Below, in pieces: positions 5,948-12,765 of a stretch of DNA of 17,833 nucleotides. Made by a program: the position numbers and the translations under genes. Position 1 is the first letter of the stretch. The number at the start of each line of letters is the position of its first letter. The DNA is from Bradyrhizobiaceae bacterium (GTDB taxonomy: Bacteria > Pseudomonadota > Alphaproteobacteria > Rhizobiales > Hyphomicrobiaceae), in contig CANJPN010000049.1 in NCBI GenBank assembly GCA_947475855.1, positions 1 to 17,833 on the forward strand, in the 5' to 3' direction. The notes under the pieces were generated by a model, which was not told the DNA's origin, made no database searches, and worked only from the letters and a program-made list of their open reading frames with translations.

Positions 5948-7339
5948 ATGTTCATCAATCGAATTCTTTCTTTAGCGTCGATGACGCTGGTCGGGTTCAC
6001 TGCTCTGTGCCCTCCTCTCGCAGCCCAAACCAGTAGCCGCGCACGCGTCGAGCCCGTCACCACCGCGAAACTTGGCTCGCCTCCCGCCGGCTCGTATGCT
6101 CCGATGCTGGCACGCGTCATCCCCGCAGTCGTCACTATAAGGGTGACCACGGAAACCATGGCCTCCGTGGAGATCAAGCCGGATGGCAATCCGGCCAACG
6201 CGCCCCGGAAGATATTCGCGCGGTCCGGCGGTTCAGGCGTCATCGTCGATGCCCCGAACGGCCACATCCTGACGAACAATCACGTCATCGACAATGCAGT
6301 GAGTATTGAAGTCGTCCTTTCGGACGGACGGATCATGTCCGCCAAGCTCATCGGACGCGATATCGGCTCCGACCTCGCAGTAATCGAGGTCACCGACCGC
6401 AGGCTCCCTCAAGTTGCAGTTGGCAATTCGGATAAGGTTCGCGTCGGCGATGTGGTCGCAGCCATCGGCAATCCGTTCGGGCTCGAAGGCACGGCAACGC
6501 TCGGAATAGTCAGCGCGCTGATGCGCACCGAGATCGGCCACGAGGCGTTCGAGGACTTTCTGCAGATCGATGCGGTCATCAATCCCGGAAACTCCGGTGG
6601 CGCACTCGTCAATGCGCGCGGCGAACTCATTGGTATCAACACGGCGACCGGCGGACGTGTCGGCAACGTCGGCATCGGCTTCGCGATCCCGATCAATATG
6701 GCCCGCACCATTAAAGCGGAGCTGATCAGCAAGGGCCGGATGCAGCGCGGTGCTCCGGGCCTGGTCGTCGAGGACTTGTCTTACGAACGCGCCGCCGAGC
6801 TGATGTCCGGCACCAATCGGGGGGCGGTAGTAACCGGTGTCGTACCGGGCTCACCCGCGGCCGCTGCGGGCATCAAGCCGGGAGCAATCGTTACCGAGAT
6901 TTCCGGTAAACCCGTGCGCGGCGCAGCCGAATTCAACACGCGGGTGTTTACCGTCCCTCTGGGATCGGTTCTACCGATCGTGATCCGCGAAAACGGAAAG
7001 GATACACGGCATCTGCTGGCGACAGCCCCGATTACCCTGAGTACAACTGAGCACAGATTGGCTGACGACCTCGGCGGCATTGCCGGCCTCGTCGTATCAG
7101 ACATTGCCCTGGGCAATCCACTCTATGGCGACCTCCGGGGATCGCAGGTCGTCCGAGTTCCCAATGGCACCCACGCCGCTAGCCTTGGCCTCAAGCCTGG
7201 TGACGTCATCGTCGGCCTCGACGACAACAACATCCGTCGCACCGACCAGCTCTTACGCTACGTCGATCGGGCAGGAATGAGCTACCGGCTCGATATCGTC
7301 CGCAATGGTAGTCCGGGCTGGGTGCGCGTCACTCGTTGA
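5948..7339 (+). CDS. HtrA/Deg-like periplasmic serine protease with two PDZ-like domains
   Basis: A 463-residue trypsin-like protease of the DegP/DegQ/HtrA group, which handles damaged or regulatory proteins in the envelope. Residues 1-26 look like a Sec signal peptide ending LAA. The catalytic triad is visible: H112 in LTNNHVID, D142 in GSDLAVIEV and S216 in NPGNSGGAL. A PDZ domain at about 265-355 contains GAVVTGVVPGSPAAAAGIKPG. A second, more divergent one at about 375-460 contains ASLGLKPGDVIVGLDD. The length and order match DegQ-type proteins. The ATG at 5948 has no good ribosome-binding site, so translation may be weak or coupled to the upstream gene. It follows a small exported repeat protein on the same strand. 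I give no degP/degQ symbol because several paralogues usually exist. Confidence 0.92.
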   Translation: MFINRILSLASMTLVGFTALCPPLAAQTSSRARVEPVTTAKLGSPPAGSYAPMLARVIPAVVTIRVTTETMASVEIKPDGNPANAPRKIFARSGGSGVIVDAPNGHILTNNHVIDNAVSIEVVLSDGRIMSAKLIGRDIGSDLAVIEVTDRRLPQVAVGNSDKVRVGDVVAAIGNPFGLEGTATLGIVSALMRTEIGHEAFEDFLQIDAVINPGNSGGALVNARGELIGINTATGGRVGNVGIGFAIPINMARTIKAELISKGRMQRGAPGLVVEDLSYERAAELMSGTNRGAVVTGVVPGSPAAAAGIKPGAIVTEISGKPVRGAAEFNTRVFTVPLGSVLPIVIRENGKDTRHLLATAPITLSTTEHRLADDLGGIAGLVVSDIALGNPLYGDLRGSQVVRVPNGTHAASLGLKPGDVIVGLDDNNIRRTDQLLRYVDRAGMSYRLDIVRNGSPGWVRVTR

Positions 7340-7542
7340 CCGGTACGACAAACGGAAAAACCGGTTCGACGACAGGGGGAGGCGCAGCGATGGAGGAACG
7401 ACCGTTCCCCCTCGCGGCAGCGGCGATACTTCTCACGTCGGAGAATGCTATGAAATCCGATAACGCGCATATCCACGCAAGTCGAACCATCAGACCGTCT
7501 GCGCGGATTGCGCCATCCAGGATCGGCCGCCGTCGAGGAACA

Positions 7543-8424
7543 ATGGAAACGCACGAGATCAAATACTTTCTCGCGATGGTCCGCGAGTTGAATTTCACGC
7601 GTGCGGCCTCCACTTGCGGCATAACCCAACCCGCTTTGACCCGGGCGATAAGAAAACTCGAATCCGAACTCGGCGGCGCGCTGTTTCTACGTCGCCCCGG
7701 ACATATCGAGATGACGCGCCTTGCGCGCGAGATACTGCCCCGGCTCGAGGCGATAGAGCAGGGCATCACCGCGGTCAGGGCGCATGCAGCAACAGTCGCT
7801 GAGAGCCAGCTGAATTCTCTGCGCCTCGGTGTCATGTGCACCGTGGGGCCCACCCACATCGTCGCGTTTCTATCCAAGCTCCAACTCGCGATTCCTGATG
7901 TCGAAATATCGATTGTCGACGCGAAAGCAGGCCAGATCGTCGACCTCCTGATCGGAGACGACATCGACATTGGCATCACGGCTTGGCCATCATATCCGGA
8001 GACGGTCCATGCCGAACTCCTGATTTCAGAGCGCTACATGGTCGTCGCGCGCCACGATAGTAGTTTGGCCGCAGAAGCCGAAGTTCCCTTGGAACTCGTT
8101 TGCCAGCACAACTACATCGAGCGTCTGGGCTGCGAGTTCGACGACTACTACGAGGCCCGCCATGGCAAGTGGACTCTCGAGATGAATGTAACCTTTTCCA
8201 GTGAGCGCGAGGACTGGATTCAGGGCCTGCTTTCAGCCGGCTTGGGTTGTGCCATCGTGCCCGAGCGAATGGAGATGGTTGAGGGTATAGTCAAGCGGCC
8301 GCTTGTTTCGCCGGAAGTCACGCGCGAGGTCAGCATGGTAACGCTACGCGGCAAACCCCTACCGCGCGCCGCAGCCGCGTTCGCTCGCATCGCCAAATCG
8401 CATAGATGGCAAGACCCGGCATAG
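7543..8424 (+). CDS. LysR-family transcriptional regulator
   Basis: A 293-residue LysR-type regulator, the usual length for the family. The N-terminal winged helix-turn-helix spans about residues 2-60, with NFTRAASTCGITQPALTRAIRKLE as the recognition region. The ligand-binding domain runs from about 90 to 290 and includes SEREDWIQGLLSAGLGCAIVPE. The start at 7543 is chosen because the DNA-binding domain begins there and GAGGA lies just upstream, though only 3 bases away. The frame is open upstream to 7336, but those 69 residues are low in family resemblance. The gene converges on the TAXI-like gene with 14 bases between stops. The regulated promoter is unknown; the TRAP operon and the protease pair are the nearest candidates. 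Confidence 0.88.
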   Translation: METHEIKYFLAMVRELNFTRAASTCGITQPALTRAIRKLESELGGALFLRRPGHIEMTRLAREILPRLEAIEQGITAVRAHAATVAESQLNSLRLGVMCTVGPTHIVAFLSKLQLAIPDVEISIVDAKAGQIVDLLIGDDIDIGITAWPSYPETVHAELLISERYMVVARHDSSLAAEAEVPLELVCQHNYIERLGCEFDDYYEARHGKWTLEMNVTFSSEREDWIQGLLSAGLGCAIVPERMEMVEGIVKRPLVSPEVTREVSMVTLRGKPLPRAAAAFARIAKSHRWQDPA

Positions 8425-8438
8425 TGGCCCGGTCATCG

Positions 8439-9401
8439 CTACAGATGTCCCTGCTCGCGGTACCATCTCTCCGCACCAGCATGCAGCGGCACATCCATCG
8501 GCGTCGCGTCAGTCTCCACGCCGATCTGCCCGATACCCTCGTGAGTGCCGGCTTCCCACGGCATCTCATCGTGTCGCGCGCCGAAGGCCGCACAGATCTC
8601 GTGCGCGGTGGCATCGGGTAGAGACGCGCTGCAGTAGAGCGGCCATCCGCTGAAATCGATGCAGTTGTGCCCCGCCGGCAGATGCCCGAACCGGCCGTGG
8701 TCGAGCATCCCGGACCGCCAGCCCAGCGCCGCCAGATGCGCGATCGCGGCTCCATCCAGGTCAAGCGGAACGAACCCGTTCGCCAGCGCCTCGTCGATCC
8801 AAACACTGATGCCCTCATCGAGAATCATGTCCAGCGAACCTTCGCGAATGCCCGCGATACGACGCTTGTCGCCCGGCCCGCCGATCGGATGCACGCTACC
8901 GCCCCACGACTTGATCTCCGCAAGGCTCATCCCGTGGTGCGCCAGCATCTGGTCGATCAGCACCAGCGTCGAGTGTGTCGGATCTTCGCGCAGCGAGATC
9001 TTGAGCGGATAGCGGGCCTTCTTCACGTCATGTAGCGACGTGAAACCGAGGCTCTTTTTTAAACCGATGACGAACCGGTCCATGCTCGGATAGTTCGCAA
9101 TGATCCGCAGATCGAGCGGTTGGTGGAACAGACCGACGCCGCGATAGGCCTGCGTCAGCATCGCCGATGGATTGACGAACGCCGCCGTGACCTCGCCGCG
9201 GGCGACGGCGTGGGCAAGGATCGCGGAGCCGGTCGAGAGCTTGAGCCAAGGCTTGAACACCTCGCCGGATCCCGTGCCGACGACGACCATCATGTCGCGG
9301 TTGCCGCCGTAGGGTGTGTCTGGATTACCCGCGATGTGGAGCCCAAGCTCCCACAAGATCTTGCCCCGCTTGAAGTTCGCGCCATTCGGTAAGTAGGCCA
9401 T
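8439..9401 (-). CDS. TAXI/NMT1-like solute-binding protein without signal peptide
   Basis: This 320-residue protein resembles TAXI-family TRAP solute receptors and NMT1-like binding proteins. The pattern VVVGTGSGEVFKPWLKLSTGSAILAHAVA near residues 37-65, then ARGEVTAAFVNPSAMLTQAYRG at about 65-86, matches the ligand-domain start of that fold. Unlike true receptors, it opens with MAYLPNGANFKRGKILW and has no hydrophobic export signal. The in-frame extension to 9428 does not supply one either. The ATG at 9401 has GAGGA 6 bases upstream, so the start is well supported. It lies 77 bases after dctM and is probably the last gene of the TRAP operon. A cytoplasmic ligand-binding or enzyme role is possible. 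The family call is moderate. Confidence 0.65.
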   Translation of the reverse strand: MAYLPNGANFKRGKILWELGLHIAGNPDTPYGGNRDMMVVVGTGSGEVFKPWLKLSTGSAILAHAVARGEVTAAFVNPSAMLTQAYRGVGLFHQPLDLRIIANYPSMDRFVIGLKKSLGFTSLHDVKKARYPLKISLREDPTHSTLVLIDQMLAHHGMSLAEIKSWGGSVHPIGGPGDKRRIAGIREGSLDMILDEGISVWIDEALANGFVPLDLDGAAIAHLAALGWRSGMLDHGRFGHLPAGHNCIDFSGWPLYCSASLPDATAHEICAAFGARHDEMPWEAGTHEGIGQIGVETDATPMDVPLHAGAERWYREQGHL

Positions 9402-9478
9402 GGTTTGTCCTCGATAGAATTCGATCAATCGAGACTACCTGCATGTTCACCACACCGCCACTACACCGGCGAACGCCA

Positions 9479-10804
9479 TCACCACCCGATCGCCCGCGGC
9501 AGCCACGTCGCCACGCCTGGAAAGAAGAACACCAGCACCAGCGTAATGAGCTGCAGAGCGATGAAGGGCACCACGCCCTTGTAGATCGCGATCGTCGGCA
9601 CCGACGCGGGCGCCACCGAGCGCAGATAGAACAGCGCCCAACCGAACGGCGGCGTCAGGAACGACGTCTGCAAGTTGACCGCGATCAGCGCGGCGATCCA
9701 GATCAGATCGACGTTCGCGGCCTGCAGGATCGGCAGGAACAGGGGCACGACGATATAGCTGATCTCGATCCACTCGATGAAGAAGCCGAGCACGAAGATC
9801 AGCAGCATCATGAAGAAGATCACCGACGACATCCCGCCGGGGACATGCGCAAACAAGTCGTGCACGAGCTGTTCGCCGTTTAGACCGCGAAACGCCAGCG
9901 CGAACACCTGCGCGCAGATCAACACGAACATCATGCCCGCCGTGATCCGCGTCGTGGCGAGCGTCACGTCACGCAGCAGTGCGAACGAGAAGCGCCCCGC
10001 GAGCACGACGACCAGCACCGAGCCGAGCGCGCCCATCGAGGCGGCCTCGGTCGGCGCCGCGATGCCGCCGATGATCGAGCCGAGCACCGCCAGGACGAGC
10101 GCCACCGGCGGCAAGCCCACGCGCATCGCCTTGCGCCAGAGATTCGCGCGCGTGATGGAACCGCGTTCCTCCAGCGAAACGGGCGGCACCATCTCGGGCC
10201 GGAACACGCCGAGCAGCAGCAGATAGATGCAGAAGATCGAAGCCAGCAGCAGGCCGGGGATCAGCGCGGCGGCAAACAGCGTGCCGACCGACTGACCCAG
10301 AATGTCGGCGAGCAGAATGAGGATGGTGCTCGGCGGAATGATCTGGCCCAGCGTTCCCGAAGCGCAGATCGTGCCGCAGGCGGTGGGCAGGTGATAGTTG
10401 CGCCGCATCAGCGCGGGCAGCGTGATGACACCCAGCGTGACGATGGTCGCACCGACGATTCCGGTTGTGGCCCCCATCAGCACGCCCACCAGAATGATGC
10501 CGACCGCCATGCCACCGCTGCGGCCACCCGCCAGATGACCGATCACGTCCATCAGCTCGTCGGCGAGTTTCGATTTCTCGAGCATCACCCCCATGAACAC
10601 GAACAGCGGTATCGCGATCAAAGTGTAGTTCGCGATCACGCCATAGATGCGCGCCGGCAGCAGGTTGAACAGGATCGGCCCGAACCCGAGATAGCCGAAC
10701 ACCAACCCCGACACCGCGAGCGTCACGGCAACCGGAATGCCGATCGCCAGCATCGCGAAGAACGACACGATCGACAGGATCGCCAGGATTTCGTTGGGCG
10801 TCAT
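9479..10804 (-). CDS. dctM: TRAP transporter large permease subunit (DctM family)
   Basis: A 441-residue integral membrane protein, the ion-coupled channel subunit of a TRAP transporter. It is hydrophobic along its whole length, with around a dozen predicted membrane helices. It carries family hallmarks such as IAIPLFVFMGVMLEKS, GGMAVGIILVGVLMGATTGI and CASGTLGQIIPPSTILILLAD. Its ATG overlaps the dctQ stop as ATGA (10801-10804), with GGGAG 6 bases before the start, so translation is probably coupled. The length and the DctP type suggest the TakP/FcbT branch that carries 2-oxo acids or aromatic acids. The solute is not certain. Confidence 0.93.
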   Translation of the reverse strand: MTPNEILAILSIVSFFAMLAIGIPVAVTLAVSGLVFGYLGFGPILFNLLPARIYGVIANYTLIAIPLFVFMGVMLEKSKLADELMDVIGHLAGGRSGGMAVGIILVGVLMGATTGIVGATIVTLGVITLPALMRRNYHLPTACGTICASGTLGQIIPPSTILILLADILGQSVGTLFAAALIPGLLLASIFCIYLLLLGVFRPEMVPPVSLEERGSITRANLWRKAMRVGLPPVALVLAVLGSIIGGIAAPTEAASMGALGSVLVVVLAGRFSFALLRDVTLATTRITAGMMFVLICAQVFALAFRGLNGEQLVHDLFAHVPGGMSSVIFFMMLLIFVLGFFIEWIEISYIVVPLFLPILQAANVDLIWIAALIAVNLQTSFLTPPFGWALFYLRSVAPASVPTIAIYKGVVPFIALQLITLVLVFFFPGVATWLPRAIGW

Positions 10805-11394
10805 GACGCGCTCCCGTTGCCAGAGTGGTCATGAGAGTGGTCATTCGAGTGATCGTGCGTGCCGTCGAGCGGCGCGAAATACACGACGAACGCGCGCAGG
10901 GCCGCCGCAACGCTCTGGATCAGCAGGAGCGCGAATCCCGAAGGCAACATGGCTTTCACGATCCAGCGATGCGTGAGCCCTCCCGGATCGGGGGACTTCT
11001 CGCCGATCGCATAGGACTGCTGAACGTAAGGAAGCGAGAGCCAGAGCAGGATACCGACGACGCCGATCACGAGCAGCGTGGAGATCAGGTCCACCAGCCG
11101 CTGCAGCCCCGGCGAGAAGTTTCCGTAGAGGATATCGACCTTGACGTGCCCGTCGTGCAGGATCGCGTACGACAAGCCGAGCATGCAGATCGGCGCCATC
11201 AGGTGCCACTCGAGTTCCTGCATGCCGACCGAACCGGTGCGAAACATATAGCGAAGCAGCACGTTGAACGACATCACCAGCACCAGCGCGAATGCGCTCC
11301 AGCCCGTGATCCGTCCGATAGCATCGATCAGCCTGTCCAGCCGATCCGCGATACTCGTCAGCGATGTCATCGATCCAATGCCCACCACGCGCAT
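10801..11394 (-). CDS. dctQ: TRAP transporter small permease subunit (DctQ family) with His-rich tail
   Basis: A 197-residue small membrane subunit that joins the large permease in a TRAP transporter. Four hydrophobic segments are visible at about 33-50, 65-80, 103-125 and 148-172, with the DctQ pattern SFNVLLRYMF and QELEWHLMAPICMLGLSYAI. The start at 11394 has GGGAG 4 bases upstream. ATGs at 11409 and 11370 are alternatives. It ends with an unusual tail after residue 178 that has five histidines in eleven residues (THDHSNDHSHDHSG), coded by a 12-base repeat. Most DctQ proteins end soon after the last helix, so this tail is an addition. Confidence 0.88.
   Translation of the reverse strand: MRVVGIGSMTSLTSIADRLDRLIDAIGRITGWSAFALVLVMSFNVLLRYMFRTGSVGMQELEWHLMAPICMLGLSYAILHDGHVKVDILYGNFSPGLQRLVDLISTLLVIGVVGILLWLSLPYVQQSYAIGEKSPDPGGLTHRWIVKAMLPSGFALLLIQSVAAALRAFVVYFAPLDGTHDHSNDHSHDHSGNGSAS
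10821..10857 (-). repeat. 12-base tandem repeat coding for the dctQ His/Asp tail
   Basis: On the plus strand, three imperfect 12-base units share the core AGAGTGGTCAT (third copy CGAGTGATCGT). Read on the minus strand they give the Asp-His-Ser-x pattern. Copies differ by a few bases, so the array may have grown by slippage and then drifted. Confidence 0.65.
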
Positions 11395-11456
11395 GGTGCT
11401 CCCGCCCATGAAGGCGGAAGCACGGTGCGCATTTCATATGTTAAGACGACGAGCGA

Positions 11457-12557
11457 TCAGATCTGCCCGCGGATCTGAGCGTGATAGACGGCTTCGGAAA
11501 CGCCGGCCCATTTGTCGGCCGTCGCCTTGAAGGTCATGAAGCTGTCGTGGACCTTCTTGACGAGCGGATCTTTGCCCGCCGCCTCGTTGAGAGTCTGCAC
11601 GGTGACTTCCTTGAGCCTGGCAATGACCTCCGGTGGCAGCGGTCGCGCCTGAACGCCGTGGTTCTTGATGAGGTCGTCGAGAGCTTCCGCGTTGGTCTGC
11701 TCGCACCAGCTCTGACTGATCACGTTGCAAGCCGCGGCGGCGACGCGCACGATCTCCTTCAGATCGTTGGGCAGACTGTCCCACGCGACCTTGTTGATGA
11801 TCAGCTCGGTCACAGTCGACGTCTCGTGCCATCCGGTCGTGTGATAGAACTTCGCTGCCTTGTGCAGGCCGAGGCGCCGATCCTGATAGGGCCCGACGAA
11901 CTCCGCAGCATCGATCACGCCGCGCTCGAGCGCCGGGAAGATTTCACCGCCCGGCAGCAGCTTCACGTCGACGCCCAGCGCCGCGTAGACCTTGCCCGCA
12001 AGGCCAGGGATGCGCATCTTGAGGCCCTTGAAGTCCTCCACCTTTTCTATCGGCTTGCGGAACCATCCGGTCATCTGCACGCCGGTATTGCCGATCGGAA
12101 GCGGCACCAGGTTGAACGGCGCGTAGACCTCTTCCCACAGCTTGAGACCCCCGCCGTGGTAGAGCCACGCGTTCATGCCCTGGAAGTTGAGGCCGAACGG
12201 GACAGCCGTGAAATACTGCGCGGCAAACGTCTTGCCCGCCCAGAAGTAGGCATTGGCGCAGTTCATCTCGATGGTGCCCTTCGACACCGCATCGAAGCCT
12301 TCTAGCGCGGGGATCAACTCGCCGGCGGCGAAATGCTGGATCTTGAGCCGCCCGCTCGACATCGCATCGACCATCTTGATGAAATCGGTCGGCGAGCCCG
12401 GACCTTGCACGTAGAACGGCGAGCCTGGCCCATAGGCGTTCGTCATCTTCCAGCTAAACGTCTTCGCCTGCGCGGTGACGATGGACGGCGCAGCGATCAC
12501 GCTGCCGGCACCTATTCCTGCGACGGCGCTCGTCTTGATGAACTTGCGACGATTCAT
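11457..12557 (-). CDS. dctP: TRAP transporter substrate-binding protein (DctP, TakP/FcbT1 type)
   Basis: A 366-residue periplasmic receptor of a TRAP transporter. The N-terminus MNRRKFIKTSAVAGIGAGS is a twin-arginine (Tat) signal, ending about residue 31 (AQA), so it is exported folded. Family segments include FAAGELIPALEGFDAVSKGTIEM, GNTGVQMTGWFRKPIEKVEDFKGLKMRIPGL and PGGEIFPALERGVIDAAEFVGPYQD. These match the branch of 2-oxo-acid receptor TakP and the chlorobenzoate receptor FcbT1. It is the first gene of the minus-strand unit dctPQM plus the TAXI-like gene. A purine-rich AAGGGGA precedes the ATG, and an exact hairpin lies just upstream of that. Likely ligands are small carboxylates, not proven. 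Confidence 0.93.
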   Translation of the reverse strand: MNRRKFIKTSAVAGIGAGSVIAAPSIVTAQAKTFSWKMTNAYGPGSPFYVQGPGSPTDFIKMVDAMSSGRLKIQHFAAGELIPALEGFDAVSKGTIEMNCANAYFWAGKTFAAQYFTAVPFGLNFQGMNAWLYHGGGLKLWEEVYAPFNLVPLPIGNTGVQMTGWFRKPIEKVEDFKGLKMRIPGLAGKVYAALGVDVKLLPGGEIFPALERGVIDAAEFVGPYQDRRLGLHKAAKFYHTTGWHETSTVTELIINKVAWDSLPNDLKEIVRVAAAACNVISQSWCEQTNAEALDDLIKNHGVQARPLPPEVIARLKEVTVQTLNEAAGKDPLVKKVHDSFMTFKATADKWAGVSEAVYHAQIRGQI

Positions 12558-12569
12558 TGGATTCCCCTT

Positions 12570-12588
12570 GATCCTGTTGTTCAGGATC
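12570..12588 (-). promoter_or_regulatory. Perfect hairpin just upstream of the dctP ribosome-binding site
   Basis: GATCCTG (12570-12576) and CAGGATC (12582-12588) are exact reverse complements around a 5-base loop. The hairpin ends only a few bases before the AAGGGGA that serves dctP. It could be an operator dyad or a leader stem that affects translation of the transporter operon. Confidence 0.45.
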
Positions 12589-12701
12589 CAAGAGCAAGCC
12601 CGATGCCAGTCCCAGGTTTGAGCACGATCCGGTGGATGATCAGTACCTTAGCAGATCGCAAAGAAGTGACTGAAATTTTTGCTGCCCGCTGTTTGGGCAA
12701 T

Positions 12702-12726
12702 CCGTCATAAAGCAGGCAGATGACGG
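12702..12726 (-). terminator. Hairpin downstream of purL, possible terminator
   Basis: CCGTCAT (12702-12708) pairs exactly with ATGACGG (12720-12726) across an 11-base loop, 40 bases beyond the purL stop. A small GCCC/GGGC stem follows. No T-tract is seen in the purL direction, so any termination is probably weak or factor-dependent. Confidence 0.35.
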
Positions 12727-12765
12727 CCTACGAACTCGGATCGCGATGGCCGACCGAAACCGATC

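Noticed and set aside
7336..7542. N-terminal extension of the LysR frame
   Set aside because: The helix-turn-helix domain begins at 7543 as in other LysR proteins, and the extension has no family resemblance.
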